Shown: positions 1-9,153 of the stretch, in pieces
Layout: every line of letters starts with the position of its first letter
Position numbering within the stretch: position 1 is the first letter of the stretch
DNA from: Streptomyces olivoverticillatus
GTDB lineage: Bacteria > Actinomycetota > Actinomycetes > Streptomycetales > Streptomycetaceae
DNA length: 64,000 bases
Assembly (NCBI RefSeq): GCF_014203555.1
Contig: NZ_JACHJH010000001.1
Coordinates: forward strand, 479,914 to 543,913
Direction of reading: 5' to 3'
Notes under the pieces: model-generated
The model's database searches: none
The model's input: only the letters and a program-made list of their open reading frames with translations
What the model was told of the DNA's origin: nothing
Translations under genes and position numbers: made by a program

Positions 1-1001
1 AAGAGGACCTCCTCGCCCAGATCCGCCGCCAGGTGCTGCTGATCCGCCCGCAGGCGCCGATAGAGCCGGTCCGTCTGGAGCGCATCAAGCCGCGCACCCT
101 GATCAGCTTCGTGGCGGGCGCGTTCGCCGCGTACTTCCTGCTCTCCCAGCTCGCGCACATCAAGTTCGGCGATCTCGTCGACAAGGCCAACTGGGCGTGG
201 GTGGCCGTGGCCGTCGCCTTCCAGGCACTGTCCTACGTCGCCGCCGCGATGAGCCTGCTGGGCTTCGTGCCGGAGAAGATGACCTTCGGCCGCACCGTAC
301 TGGCGCAGGTGGCGGGGTCGTTCGTCAAGCTCGTCGCCCCGGCGGCGGTCGGCGGCGTGGCCCTCAACACCCGCTTCCTGCAGCGCTCCGGCGTCCGGCC
401 CGGCCTCGCCGTGGCGAGCGTGGGCGCCTCCCAGCTCTTCGGGCTGGCCTGCCACATCATGCTCCTGCTGTCCTTCGGCTATGTGACGGGAACCGAGCGC
501 AGCTCCTCCCTGGGCCCCTCGCGGACCGTGATCGGCGGCCTGCTGACGGCGGCGGTCCTGGTGCTGGTCGTGGCCGCCATCCCGGTCCTGCGCAAGTTCG
601 TCTCGACCCGCGTCCGCTCGCTGTTCGCCGGGGTGGTGCCGCGCATGCTGGACGTGCTGCAGCGCCCGCAGAAGCTGGTCGTGGGCATCGGCGGCATGCT
701 GCTGCTGACGGCGGCCAACGTGATGTGCCTCGACGCCTCGATCCGCGCCTTCGGCGGCGATCTGAGCTACGCGAGCATCGCCGTCGTCTTCCTGACCGCC
801 AACGCCCTGGGTTCGGCGGCGCCGACGCCGGGCGGCGTGGGCGCGGTCGAGTTCGCCATGACCGGTGCCCTGACCTTCGCGGGCCTGCCGGCCGAACAGG
901 CGGCCCCGGCCGTCCTGCTCTTCCGCCTGATGACCCTGTGGCTCCCGGTGCTGCCGGGCTGGATCTCCTTCACCCATCTGACCCGCAAGGGAGCGATCTG
1001 A
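1..1001 (+). CDS. Lysylphosphatidylglycerol synthase-type transmembrane protein, C-terminal part (cut by window start)
   Basis: The reading frame is open to the first base, so this is the 3' part of a longer gene; the GTG at 33 is probably internal because the upstream codons (EDLLAQIRRQ) look coding. The visible part is a polytopic membrane domain of the LPG_synthase_TM (UPF0104) family: hydrophobic segments start at about codons 25, 50, 130, 170, 220, 245 and 290, with the family-type glycine-rich stretch AAPAAVGGVALNTRF and a late TPGGVGAVEFAM motif. In Streptomyces such domains occur as the tail of large proteins. The family includes flippase-like modules of lipid-modifying enzymes; substrate is not inferable here. 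Confidence 0.8.
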   Translation, partial: EDLLAQIRRQVLLIRPQAPIEPVRLERIKPRTLISFVAGAFAAYFLLSQLAHIKFGDLVDKANWAWVAVAVAFQALSYVAAAMSLLGFVPEKMTFGRTVLAQVAGSFVKLVAPAAVGGVALNTRFLQRSGVRPGLAVASVGASQLFGLACHIMLLLSFGYVTGTERSSSLGPSRTVIGGLLTAAVLVLVVAAIPVLRKFVSTRVRSLFAGVVPRMLDVLQRPQKLVVGIGGMLLLTAANVMCLDASIRAFGGDLSYASIAVVFLTANALGSAAPTPGGVGAVEFAMTGALTFAGLPAEQAAPAVLLFRLMTLWLPVLPGWISFTHLTRKGAI

Positions 1002-1057
1002 CCGCACCTGCGAGGCACCGGCACTGATCCGCCTTGCATCTGCGTCCCACATGGCCA

Positions 1058-1063
1058 TACGGT
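1058..1063 (+). promoter_or_regulatory. -10 hexamer of a leaderless promoter (TACGGT)
   Basis: TACGGT fits TAnnnT and lies 7 nt before the ATG at 1071. No Shine-Dalgarno is visible there. This favours ATG 1071 over GTG 1062 as the start of the regulator gene. Confidence 0.4.
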
Positions 1064-1070
1064 GCCGCGC

Positions 1071-1463
1071 ATGCGGTCGTACACCATCGGGCAGGCGGCC
1101 CGTCTGCTGAGCGTCAGCCCGGACACGGTCCGCCGCTGGGCCGACGCCGGACGGATCCCCACACACCGGGACGAGACGGGCAAGCGCCTCATCGACGGCC
1201 CCGACCTCGCCGCGTTCTCCACCGCCCTTGCGGGCGATGCGGACGAGACCGCGTACACCACCGCCCGCAACGCCTTCCCCGGCATCGTCACCGCCGTCAA
1301 GCTCGGCGACGTGGCCGCCCAGGTGGAGATCCAGGCCGGGCCCCACCGCCTGGTCTCGCTGCTCACCCGCGAGGCCGTCGAAGAGCTGGGCCTCGCCGTG
1401 GGGATGGAAGCGGTGGCCCGGGTGAAGGCCACCAACGTGCACATCGACCGCGTCCAGGAGTAG
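1071..1463 (+). CDS. MerR-type helix-turn-helix / TOBE (Mop) molybdate-responsive regulator
   Basis: 130 aa. Residues 2-25 form a MerR/excisionase-like helix-turn-helix (YTIGQAARLLSVSPDTVRRW), and residues about 60-130 form a TOBE/Mop fold (NAFPGIVTAVKLGD ... VGMEAVARVKATNVHID), the domain that binds molybdate or tungstate in ModE, ModC and Mop proteins. It lies directly upstream of modA (3 nt between stop and start) and so is probably co-transcribed with the transporter and senses the oxyanion. The architecture is distinct from E. coli ModE. An alternative GTG start at 1062 would add three residues. Regulatory role is inference from domains and context. Confidence 0.85.
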   Translation: MRSYTIGQAARLLSVSPDTVRRWADAGRIPTHRDETGKRLIDGPDLAAFSTALAGDADETAYTTARNAFPGIVTAVKLGDVAAQVEIQAGPHRLVSLLTREAVEELGLAVGMEAVARVKATNVHIDRVQE

Positions 1464-1465
1464 CC

Positions 1466-2209
1466 ATGCGCGTACGCCGTCCCCTCGTCCTGGCCGCAGT
1501 GCTGCTGATACCGCTGGCCACCGCCTGCGGCAAGGACGAAAAGACGAAGCCCACCACCGTCACGGTCCTGGCGGCCGCCTCCCTGACGGACGTCTTCAAG
1601 CAGGCCAAGACGGTCTACGAGAAGGAACACCCGGACACCAGGCTCACGTTCTCCTTCGCGGGCTCGCAGGAGCTGGCCTCCCAGGTCCGCCAGGGCGCAC
1701 CGGCGGACGCACTGGTGACGGCCGACACCAAGACGATGGACGACCTCGCCTCCCGGACCGGCAAGCCGGCCGTCATCGCGAAGAACCGCCTGACGATCGT
1801 GACGGCCCCCGGCAACCCCAAGCACGTCCAGAACCTCTCGGATCTGTCCAAGAGCGACCTCAAGGTCGTCCTGGCCGCCCCCGAGGTCCCGGCGGGCCGC
1901 TACAGCAAGAAGGTGCTCGACGGGCAGCACGTCACCGTCAAGCCGGCCTCCCAGGAGCCCAGCGTCCGGGCGGTCCTGAGCAAGGTGGCGCTCGGCGAGG
2001 CCGACGCCGGCATCGTCTACATCACGGACGCCGCGACGGCCAAGGTCGGCACGGTCACCGTCCCGGACGCCCAGAACGCGGTGGCCTCGTACCCGGCAGC
2101 CACCCTGAAGGACGCCAAGCACGCCAAGGAGACGGCCGACTTCGTCACCTGGCTGAGCTCGCCCGAAGCCCGCAAGCTGCTGGTGTCGGCGGGCTTCCAG
2201 CAGCCGTGA
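1466..2209 (+). CDS. modA: Molybdate ABC transporter substrate-binding lipoprotein ModA
   Basis: 247 aa. An N-terminal lipoprotein signal (RR, hydrophobic core, LATAC with Cys21) anchors it outside the membrane. The mature protein starts with the ModA-type strand VTVLAAASLTDVFKQA and has FSFAGSQELASQVRQGAPADALVTAD, typical of oxyanion-binding type II periplasmic-binding proteins; the Ser residues in AASLTD and AGSQ are the usual molybdate ligands. AGGAG lies 5 nt before the ATG, inside the end of the regulator gene. Its stop overlaps the next start (GTGA), so ModA and the fused ModBC are translationally coupled. Confidence 0.93.
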   Translation: MRVRRPLVLAAVLLIPLATACGKDEKTKPTTVTVLAAASLTDVFKQAKTVYEKEHPDTRLTFSFAGSQELASQVRQGAPADALVTADTKTMDDLASRTGKPAVIAKNRLTIVTAPGNPKHVQNLSDLSKSDLKVVLAAPEVPAGRYSKKVLDGQHVTVKPASQEPSVRAVLSKVALGEADAGIVYITDAATAKVGTVTVPDAQNAVASYPAATLKDAKHAKETADFVTWLSSPEARKLLVSAGFQQP

Positions 2210-4140
2210 CGGCGAAGGCCGGGCGCCGCACCCCGCCGGCCCTGGCGATCCCGGCCGCGGCGGCGGTGGCGTTCCTCTTCCTGCCCCTGGCGGGGGTCCT
2301 GGCGCGCACCCCGTGGAGCACCCTGGCCGACCGCCTGTCGTCACCCGAGGTGCTGCAGGCGCTCACCCTGTCCCTGACGGTCTCGGCGTGGGCGCTCGTG
2401 CTCTCCCTCGTGCTGGGCGTCCCGCTGGCGTGGCTGCTGGCCCGCGTGGAGTTCCCGGGCAAGGCGCTGGTCCGCTGCCTGGTGATGCTGCCGATGGTGC
2501 TCCCGCCGACGGTCGCGGGCGTCGCGCTCCTTCAGGGCTACGGGCGGCGGGGCATCGCGGGCCCGTGGCTGGAGGCGTGGTTCGGCATCACGCTGCCGTT
2601 CACCACCCCCGCGGCCGTACTGGCCTCCGCCTTCGTCTCCATGCCCTTCCTCGTCATCAGCCTGGAAGGCGCGCTGGCGGGCCTGCACCCCCGCTACGAG
2701 GAGACGGCCACCTCCCTGGGCGCGAGCCCGCTGCGGGTCTTCGGCACGATCACGCTCCCCATGGTCGCTCCGGGCCTCATCGCGGGCACCGCCCTGTGCT
2801 GGGCCCGCGCGCTGGGCGAGTTCGGCGCGACGATCACCTTCGCGGGCAATCTCCCGGGCACCACCCAGACCCTGCCGCTCCAGGTCTACCTCCTCCTCCA
2901 AGAGGACCCTGAAGGCGCGACGGCGGTCTCGCTGCTGCTCCTGGCCATCGCCGTCACGGTCCTGCTCACGCTGCGCGGCCGCTGGATCCAGCCGCCGGCG
3001 CTCGGGAGGAAGCAGGGCGCCGACGGCAGTGCGGCAAGCGAGGTGGCGGCACCGGAGCCGGCCCCGCACCCCGGCCCCGCCCTCGACGCCGACCCCGAGC
3101 CACACCCCTTGCGGACCACCGTCACCGGCGCCGTCGACGCGGCGCTCGACGTCCCGGCAGGCACGACCATCGCCGTGGTGGGCCCCAACGGCGCGGGCAA
3201 GACGACGCTCCTGCGCGCCCTGCTGGGCCTCACCGACCGGGCCGGAGCGAGCCCGCTCCAGGTGGGCACCCAGGACCTGACCGGCACGCCCCCGCACCGG
3301 CGGCGCATCGCCTGGGTCCCGCAGGACGGCGCCCTCTTCCCGCACTTGACGGCCCTCGCCAACACCGCCTACGGGCTGCGCGCCCAGGGCGTCCCCGCGC
3401 ACCGAGCCCGCCGGGAGGCCCGCATCTGGCTGGACCGCCTGGCCGTGGGCGGCCTCGCCCACCGCAAACCCGCCCACCTCAGCGGCGGCCAGGCCCAGCG
3501 GGTGGCCCTCGCCAGAGCCCTGGCTGCCCGCCCCCGTCTGCTCCTGCTGGACGAGCCGCTGGCCGCCCTGGACCAGTCCACCCGCGCGCACGTCCGGCAC
3601 GCGCTCCGCGCCCACCTGGCCGCCTTCCCCGGCGTCTGCCTGATCGTCACCCACGACCCCGTGGAAGCCCTCTCCCTGGCGGACGACGTCCTCGTCCTGG
3701 AAGAGGGCCGCACCGTGCAGTACGCCCCGCCCGCCGAGCTCACCCGGCACCCCCGCTCCCCCTGGGTGGCCCGCATGCTGGGGCGCAACGCCTGGCCCGG
3801 CGAGAGCACCGCCCATGGCACCCTGCTCCTCGCCGGGGGAACGGACCTCGTCTGCGGCGACCCCCTCCCCCGCGCCGCCACCGCCGGCCTGGCCGTGGTC
3901 GCCCCCGAAGCCGTCTCCCTGCACGTCGGCCGCCCCGCCGCAGGCAGCCCGCGCAACGTCTGGGAAGGCACCGTCCGGGAGATCACCGCGCAGGGCGCAC
4001 GGCTGCGCGTCCAGGTGGACGCCGCGACGGACGTCGTAGCGGAGATCACCCCGCAGGCGGCGACCGAGCTGGCCCTGGCGGAGGGCGCCAAGGTCTGGGT
4101 GAGCGTAAAGGCGACCGAGGTCACGTTCGTCCCTCTTTAG
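2206..4140 (+). CDS. modBC: Fused molybdate ABC permease-ATPase (ModB-ModC)
   Basis: 644 aa, one polypeptide carrying both the permease and ATPase. Residues about 10-265 are ModB: five or six membrane segments with the EAA-loop region (YEETATSLGASPLRVFGTIT). After an Ala/Pro-rich linker (about 268-300) comes ModC: Walker A GPNGAGKTT at about 326, signature LSGGQ at about 425, Walker B LLLLDEP at about 447, His-loop VTHDP. Residues about 565-642 form a TOBE domain that probably binds oxyanion and adjusts activity. Separate modB and modC are the usual arrangement; the continuous frame without internal stop supports a real fusion. GTG start overlaps modA's stop. Confidence 0.93.
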   Translation: MTAKAGRRTPPALAIPAAAAVAFLFLPLAGVLARTPWSTLADRLSSPEVLQALTLSLTVSAWALVLSLVLGVPLAWLLARVEFPGKALVRCLVMLPMVLPPTVAGVALLQGYGRRGIAGPWLEAWFGITLPFTTPAAVLASAFVSMPFLVISLEGALAGLHPRYEETATSLGASPLRVFGTITLPMVAPGLIAGTALCWARALGEFGATITFAGNLPGTTQTLPLQVYLLLQEDPEGATAVSLLLLAIAVTVLLTLRGRWIQPPALGRKQGADGSAASEVAAPEPAPHPGPALDADPEPHPLRTTVTGAVDAALDVPAGTTIAVVGPNGAGKTTLLRALLGLTDRAGASPLQVGTQDLTGTPPHRRRIAWVPQDGALFPHLTALANTAYGLRAQGVPAHRARREARIWLDRLAVGGLAHRKPAHLSGGQAQRVALARALAARPRLLLLDEPLAALDQSTRAHVRHALRAHLAAFPGVCLIVTHDPVEALSLADDVLVLEEGRTVQYAPPAELTRHPRSPWVARMLGRNAWPGESTAHGTLLLAGGTDLVCGDPLPRAATAGLAVVAPEAVSLHVGRPAAGSPRNVWEGTVREITAQGARLRVQVDAATDVVAEITPQAATELALAEGAKVWVSVKATEVTFVPL

Positions 4141-4270
4141 CGAGAGAGCCCCTGTAGCGATGCCCCTTTAGCGGGAGCCGCACCTCAAACATCCCCCGTC
4201 CGGGCCACCCCCCGCGCACACCCTCACCCCGCGCCGGAGGATGGAAACCCACCAACCCCCGGAGGGCCCC

Positions 4271-5803
4271 GTGTCCAGACGCCCCAGGGCCGGCCACCTG
4301 CTCTCCGCCGTCCTGCTCACCCTCGTGGCGGCCACCACCTCGGCCTGCACCGGCCAGGACACGACGAGCGCGGCCGGCCCGGACGCCTCACCCCGGCAGA
4401 AGCTGACCTGGCAGACCTGCACGGCCCCGACCGCGGCCGAGGGCGGCAGCGCCACCGGCAAGCCCCCCGGCAAAGAATGGGAGTGCGCCACCATGCGCGC
4501 GCCCCTCGACTACGCCCACCCGGACAACGGCGACAGCGTCGGCATCGCCCTCATCCGCGCCCGCGCCACGGACCCGAGTCGGCGCATCGGTTCGCTGCTG
4601 TTCAACTTCGGCGGACCCGGCGGCTCCGGGGTCAGCACGCTCCCGTCGTTCGCCGACGACTACCGCAATCTGCGCACCCGCTACGACCTCGTGAGCTTCG
4701 ACCCGCGCGGGGTCGGCCGCAGCAGCGGCGTGACGTGCATGAGCGACAAGGACCTCGACGCCTACTACGCCGCGGACGCCACCCCGACCACCAAGGACGA
4801 GGAGAAGGCCCTGGTCGAGCGGGTCGGCAAGTACGCCTCGGGGTGCGCCAAGAGCTCCGGCCACGTCCTGCCCTATGTGGGCACCACGAACGCCGCCCGC
4901 GACCTGGACCTGATGCGCCAAGTACTGGGCGACGACAAGCTGCACTACTTCGGCGTCTCGTACGGGACCGAACTGGGCGGCGTCTACGCCCACCTCTTCC
5001 CGGGCAACATCGGCCGCGCCATGCTCGACGGGGTCGTCGACCCCACCAGCGACCCGCTGCAGAGCGCCCTGGCCCAGGCCGGGGGCTTCCAGCTGGCGCT
5101 CGGCAACTACCTGGCGGCCTGCGGGCAGACCTCCGACAACTGCCCCACCGAGCCACAGATCAAGGCGCTCCTCGACCGGCTCGACAAGCACCCCATCCCG
5201 GGCAGCGAGGGCCGCGACCTCACCCAGTCGCTGGCCACCGGCGGCATCGCCCAGTCGCTCTACTCCAAGGACTTCTGGGACTACCTCACCGAGGGCGTGG
5301 AGGACGCGGAGAACGGGGACGGCAAGATCCTGCTGGCGCTCGCCGACTCGATGAACGGCCGTTCCACGGACGGCCATTACAGCACCCTGCAGTCCTCGCT
5401 CACTGCCATCACGTGCGCCGACTTCTCACAGCGCTACACCGCCGCGCAGGTCGAGGAGCGGACGGACGAATTCCGCAAAGCCTCCCCCGTCTTCGGGGAG
5501 TTCATGGCGTGGAGCCTGCTCCAGTGCACCGGTTGGCCCGTAAAGGGCGAATGGCAGACCCCCGATGTGAGTGCGAAGGGCGCCGCACCCGTCCTCGTCG
5601 TCGGCAATACGGGCGACCCGGCCACCCCTTACGAGGGAGCCCGGAAGATGGCCCGGGAGCTCGGTCCGGGGGTGGGCGTGGAGCTCACCTACCGTGGCCA
5701 AGGCCATGGGGCGTACGACAGCGGCAACCCCTGCGTGAAGGGCGCGGTCGACGCGTATCTGCTGGACGGCACCCTCCCGAGCGCCGGAACGGTGTGCTCA
5801 TAG
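4271..5803 (+). CDS. Secreted tripeptidyl-aminopeptidase-type alpha/beta hydrolase lipoprotein (copy 1)
   Basis: 510 aa. GTG 4271 is preferred over ATG 4241 because GGAGG sits 6 nt before it and it gives a clean lipoprotein signal ending TTSAC (Cys26). The mature part is an alpha/beta hydrolase of the Streptomyces Tap/SlpD/SlpE group: oxyanion region NFGGPGGSG, nucleophile elbow GVSYG (Ser230), acid in GNTGDPATP (Asp449) and base in GQGHGAYDSG (His479), plus the C-terminal TAP-like domain. Such enzymes release N-terminal tripeptides from extracellular proteins and peptides. A paralogue follows at 6272. It probably trims peptides outside the cell; substrate preference cannot be read from sequence. 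Confidence 0.9.
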   Translation: MSRRPRAGHLLSAVLLTLVAATTSACTGQDTTSAAGPDASPRQKLTWQTCTAPTAAEGGSATGKPPGKEWECATMRAPLDYAHPDNGDSVGIALIRARATDPSRRIGSLLFNFGGPGGSGVSTLPSFADDYRNLRTRYDLVSFDPRGVGRSSGVTCMSDKDLDAYYAADATPTTKDEEKALVERVGKYASGCAKSSGHVLPYVGTTNAARDLDLMRQVLGDDKLHYFGVSYGTELGGVYAHLFPGNIGRAMLDGVVDPTSDPLQSALAQAGGFQLALGNYLAACGQTSDNCPTEPQIKALLDRLDKHPIPGSEGRDLTQSLATGGIAQSLYSKDFWDYLTEGVEDAENGDGKILLALADSMNGRSTDGHYSTLQSSLTAITCADFSQRYTAAQVEERTDEFRKASPVFGEFMAWSLLQCTGWPVKGEWQTPDVSAKGAAPVLVVGNTGDPATPYEGARKMARELGPGVGVELTYRGQGHGAYDSGNPCVKGAVDAYLLDGTLPSAGTVCS

Positions 5804-5990
5804 CACCCATAGCACATCACACCGGTAATACTAACGGCACCGCTCGAATGTCAGTTGGTCAGACTACGATCCCCCGTACAGAGGTTCCGCGGGGCTTCGG
5901 CGGGCGCATCACCGTGCGGGCGCCGGGGAATCACAGCGGAAGTTCCGCGCGACTTCGACCAGTTGGCAAACGATCGGGCGGGGGGACAAG

Positions 5991-6242
5991 GTGTCGTACA
6001 AAACGTCACGGATCACCAACCGCACGCACTCCACCCAACGCGGTGCACGCCGGGCCCGGCTGCTCACGGGCGCCCTGGCCATCGCGGCGCTGCTCGCCGC
6101 ACTGATAGCGCTCTGGCAGACCCAGGCCCGGCCGCTGACCGACCAGCCCGCCCGCTGCCCGGCCGGCGGCGCCCCGTTCGGCGGAGCCTGCACCCCGGGC
6201 GCCCCCGGCGCTCCGGGCGACCGCCACGGTACGCCGGTGTGA
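5991..6242 (+). CDS. Small single-pass membrane protein, function unknown
   Basis: 83 aa from a GTG with a purine-rich GGGGGGA about 5 nt upstream. Residues about 24-42 form one membrane span (LLTGALAIAALLAALIALW) preceded by a basic N-terminus; the tail is rich in Pro, Gly and Ala with two Cys. It lies between two paralogous aminopeptidase genes, 29 nt before the second. I do not recognise a family. GC-rich third positions and the ribosome site support it, but a short open frame in high-GC DNA can occur by chance. Confidence 0.5.
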   Translation: MSYKTSRITNRTHSTQRGARRARLLTGALAIAALLAALIALWQTQARPLTDQPARCPAGGAPFGGACTPGAPGAPGDRHGTPV

Positions 6243-6271
6243 ATCCGGGATCCGTCCGTAGAGTCGGTGGA

Positions 6272-7816
6272 ATGAGTACCGAAAGGCCACGGGCCACCGC
6301 CCTCGCCTCCGCCGCCCTCGCCGTCGCCCTCACCGCCACCGGATGCGGCGGCGGCAGTGGCAGCGGCAAGAACGGCGACGCGCACGCCGACACCAAGGAC
6401 CGATCCGCGAGCGTCCAGCTGCAGTGGAAGCCGTGCACCGCCCCCACCCCCGCGCAGGGCGGCGGCAAGGCGCCCGGCAAGGCATGGGAGTGCGCGAAGC
6501 TCCCCGTACCGCTGGACTACGCGAAACCGGACGGCGAGCAGATCGAGCTCGCCCTGATCCGGGCCAAGGCGCTGGACACCGCGCACCGCATCGGCTCGCT
6601 CGTCTTCAACTTCGGCGGGCCCGGCGGCTCCGGCATCGCGACGCTGCCCGGCCTGAGCGAGAGCTACGCGAAGCTGCGCGACCGCTACGACCTGGTGAGC
6701 TTCGACCCGCGCGGGGTCGGGGAGAGCGCGGGCGTGCGCTGCCAGAGCGACAAGGAGCTCGACGCCTCCTCCCAGATCGACGCCACTCCGGACGACGACA
6801 CCGAGCTCCAGGCGACCCTGGCGGCCAACAAGGCGTACATCGACGCCTGCTCCCGCAACTCCGGCAAGACCCTGCCGCACGTGGGCACCACGGCCGCCGC
6901 TCGCGACATGGACCGGATACGGGCCGCCCTCGGCGACGACAAGCTGCACTACTTCGGCATCTCTTACGGGACCGAACTGGGCGGCGTCTATGCCCACTTG
7001 TTCCCCGAGCGCGTCGGCCGGGCGGTCCTCGACGCCGTCGTCGACCCGACCCAGGACCCCCTCCAGGGCGACCTCGGCCAGACCAAGGGCTTCCAACTCG
7101 CCCTCGACGACTACCTCAAGGACTGTCCGTCCGAAGGCGGCGCGATCGGCTGCCCCACGCAGGACGACATCACGACCCTGCTGAAGAACCTCGACAAGAC
7201 CCCGCTCCCCACCTCCCAGGGGCGCAAGCTCACCCAGGACCAGGCGGTGGGCGGCATCGCGGCGGCCCTGTACTCCAAGGACACCTGGAAGTACCTGACC
7301 GCGGGGCTCGCGGAAGCCATCCGCAAGGGCACCGGGAACACCCTGCTGCTGCTCTCCGACTCCATGTCCGGCCGCTCCCCCGACGGCCGCTACAGCAACC
7401 TCCAGGCGGCCAACCGGGCCGTCTCGTGCGACGACGCCCAGCAGCGCTACACCGTCGACGACGTCAAGCGGCAGCTGCCGGAGTTCCGCCAGGCATCACC
7501 CGTCTTCGGCGAGTCGGCCGCCTGGTCCCTGCTGGCCTGTACGGGCTGGCCGGTCAAGGGCGAGTGGCGCACGCCCGAGGTGAGCGCCAAGGGCGCCGCG
7601 CCGATCGTCGTGATCGGCAACACCGGCGACCCGGCGACCCCGTACGAGGGCGCCCGGCAGATGGCGCAGCAGCTGGGCGACGGGGTCGGCATCCAGGTCA
7701 CGTACAAGGGTGAGGGCCACGGCGCGTACAACACGGGCAGCGCGTGCACGACGAACCTGGTCGACGCCTACCTGCTCGACGGCAAGGTGCCGACGGCGGG
7801 CACGACCTGCGCGTAG
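6272..7816 (+). CDS. Secreted tripeptidyl-aminopeptidase-type alpha/beta hydrolase lipoprotein (copy 2)
   Basis: 514 aa. ATG 6272 gives a lipoprotein signal ending LTATGC (Cys25); a longer in-frame reading to 5855 is not signal-like. Organisation and sequence closely follow copy 1: NFGGPGGSG oxyanion region, GISYG nucleophile (Ser231), GNTGDPATP (Asp453), GEGHGAYNTG (His483), and shared blocks such as DDKLHYFG and TELGGVYAHLFP. The pair is therefore a tandem duplication. Divergence is concentrated in the linker after the lipid-anchored Cys and the mid-protein lid, which may mean different peptide specificities. A strong terminator hairpin follows the stop. Confidence 0.9.
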   Translation: MSTERPRATALASAALAVALTATGCGGGSGSGKNGDAHADTKDRSASVQLQWKPCTAPTPAQGGGKAPGKAWECAKLPVPLDYAKPDGEQIELALIRAKALDTAHRIGSLVFNFGGPGGSGIATLPGLSESYAKLRDRYDLVSFDPRGVGESAGVRCQSDKELDASSQIDATPDDDTELQATLAANKAYIDACSRNSGKTLPHVGTTAAARDMDRIRAALGDDKLHYFGISYGTELGGVYAHLFPERVGRAVLDAVVDPTQDPLQGDLGQTKGFQLALDDYLKDCPSEGGAIGCPTQDDITTLLKNLDKTPLPTSQGRKLTQDQAVGGIAAALYSKDTWKYLTAGLAEAIRKGTGNTLLLLSDSMSGRSPDGRYSNLQAANRAVSCDDAQQRYTVDDVKRQLPEFRQASPVFGESAAWSLLACTGWPVKGEWRTPEVSAKGAAPIVVIGNTGDPATPYEGARQMAQQLGDGVGIQVTYKGEGHGAYNTGSACTTNLVDAYLLDGKVPTAGTTCA

Positions 7817-7842
7817 GGCCACGCCGTAGGACCATGCAGAAC

Positions 7843-7870
7843 GGGGCGGCCTGCGCGCGCAGGCCGCCCC
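7843..7870. terminator. Bidirectional hairpin terminator
   Basis: A 13-bp perfect stem (GGGGCGGCCTGCG / CGCAGGCCGCCCC) with a 2-nt loop, followed by TTCTT on the + strand, between two convergent genes (aminopeptidase and moeZ). Confidence 0.8.
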
Positions 7871-7888
7871 TTCTTGCGACTCTCTCGG

Positions 7889-9067
7889 TCAGTACACCGG
7901 CTTGTCGGGCTCCACCTGGTGGACCCAGCCGATCACGCCGCCGCCCACGTGCACCGCGTCGGCGAAGCCCGCGGACTTGAGCACGGCGAGGACTTCCGCA
8001 GACCGGACACCCGTCTTGCAATGCAAGACGATCTTCTTGTCCTGGGGAAGGCCCTGGAGGGCGGTGCCCATCAGGAACTCGTTCTTCGGGATCAGCCGGG
8101 CGCCGGGGATGGAGACGATCTCGTACTCGTTCGGCTCGCGGACGTCGATGACGTCGATGTTCTCGCCGTCGTCCATCCACTCCTTGAGCTGCTTGGGAGT
8201 GATCGTCGAACCGGCCGCCGCCTCCTGGGCCTCCTCGGAGACGACACCGCAGAAGGCCTCGTAGTCGATCAGCTCGGTGACCGTGGGGTTCTCGCCGCAG
8301 ACCGCGCAGTCGGGGTCCTTGCGGACCTTGACCTGGCGGTAGGTCATCTCCAGGGCGTCGTAGATCATCAGGCGGCCGACCAGCGGCTCGCCGATGCCCG
8401 CCAGCAGCTTGATGGCCTCGTTGACCTGGATGGACCCGATGGAGGCGCAGAGCACGCCCAGCACGCCGCCCTCGGCGCAGGAGGGGACCATGCCCGGCGG
8501 CGGGGGCTCGGGGTACAGGCAGCGGTAGCAGGGGCCGTGCTCGCTCCAGAAGACGGACGCCTGGCCGTCGAAGCGGTAGATCGAGCCCCAGACGTACGGC
8601 TTGTTCAGCAGCACGCAGGCGTCGTTGACCAGGTAGCGCGTGGCGAAGTTGTCGGTGCCGTCGACGATCAGGTCGTACTGGGAGAAGATCTCCATCACGT
8701 TCTCGGCTTCGAGCCGGGTCTCGTGCAGGACGACGTTCACATAGGGGTTGATGCCCAGCACCGAGTCGCGCGCGGACTCGGCCTTCGAGCGGCCGATGTC
8801 GGCCTGGCTGTGGATGATCTGGCGCTGCAGGTTGGACTCGTCGACCTCGTCGAACTCCACGATGCCCAGCGTGCCCACTCCGGCCGCGGCGAGGTACATC
8901 AGGGCGGGCGAGCCCAGACCGCCGGCGCCCACACAGAGCACCTTGGCGTTCTTGAGCCGCTTCTGCCCGTCCATCCCCACGTCCGGGATGATCAGGTGGC
9001 GGGAGTACCTGCGAACCTCGTCGACGGTGAGCTCGGCGGCCGGCTCGGCCAGGGGTGGCAGCGACAC
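7889..9067 (-). CDS. moeZ: Adenylyltransferase/sulfurtransferase MoeZ (ThiF-rhodanese)
   Basis: 392 aa. GTG 9067 has GGAG 5 nt upstream and gives the standard MoeZ N-terminus (SLPPLAEPAAELTVDEVRRY); the open frame runs on to 9403 but that part is not conserved. N-terminal ThiF/MoeB domain with nucleotide loop GAGGLGS (about 48-53), GTDNFATRY, and zinc cysteines CYRC and CAVC; C-terminal rhodanese domain with active-site Cys350 in HCKTGVRS. It adenylates and then thiocarboxylates ubiquitin-like sulfur carriers (MoaD, ThiS, CysO) for molybdopterin, thiamine, cysteine and some thio-natural products. Closeness to the molybdate importer fits the molybdopterin role. Confidence 0.95.
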   Translation of the reverse strand: MSLPPLAEPAAELTVDEVRRYSRHLIIPDVGMDGQKRLKNAKVLCVGAGGLGSPALMYLAAAGVGTLGIVEFDEVDESNLQRQIIHSQADIGRSKAESARDSVLGINPYVNVVLHETRLEAENVMEIFSQYDLIVDGTDNFATRYLVNDACVLLNKPYVWGSIYRFDGQASVFWSEHGPCYRCLYPEPPPPGMVPSCAEGGVLGVLCASIGSIQVNEAIKLLAGIGEPLVGRLMIYDALEMTYRQVKVRKDPDCAVCGENPTVTELIDYEAFCGVVSEEAQEAAAGSTITPKQLKEWMDDGENIDVIDVREPNEYEIVSIPGARLIPKNEFLMGTALQGLPQDKKIVLHCKTGVRSAEVLAVLKSAGFADAVHVGGGVIGWVHQVEPDKPVY

Positions 9068-9153
9068 GGGGTCTCCGTAGGTCGGTCGGACATACGTGAA
9101 CGTCCCGGCGAGGGCCGGGCGCCCTTTCCCTCGTAACACTGCCACGCCCCGTC

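Noticed and set aside
767..2344. 525-codon minus-strand frame opposite the molybdate genes
   Set aside because: Overlaps clear modA and regulator; Arg/Gly/Ala-rich shadow.
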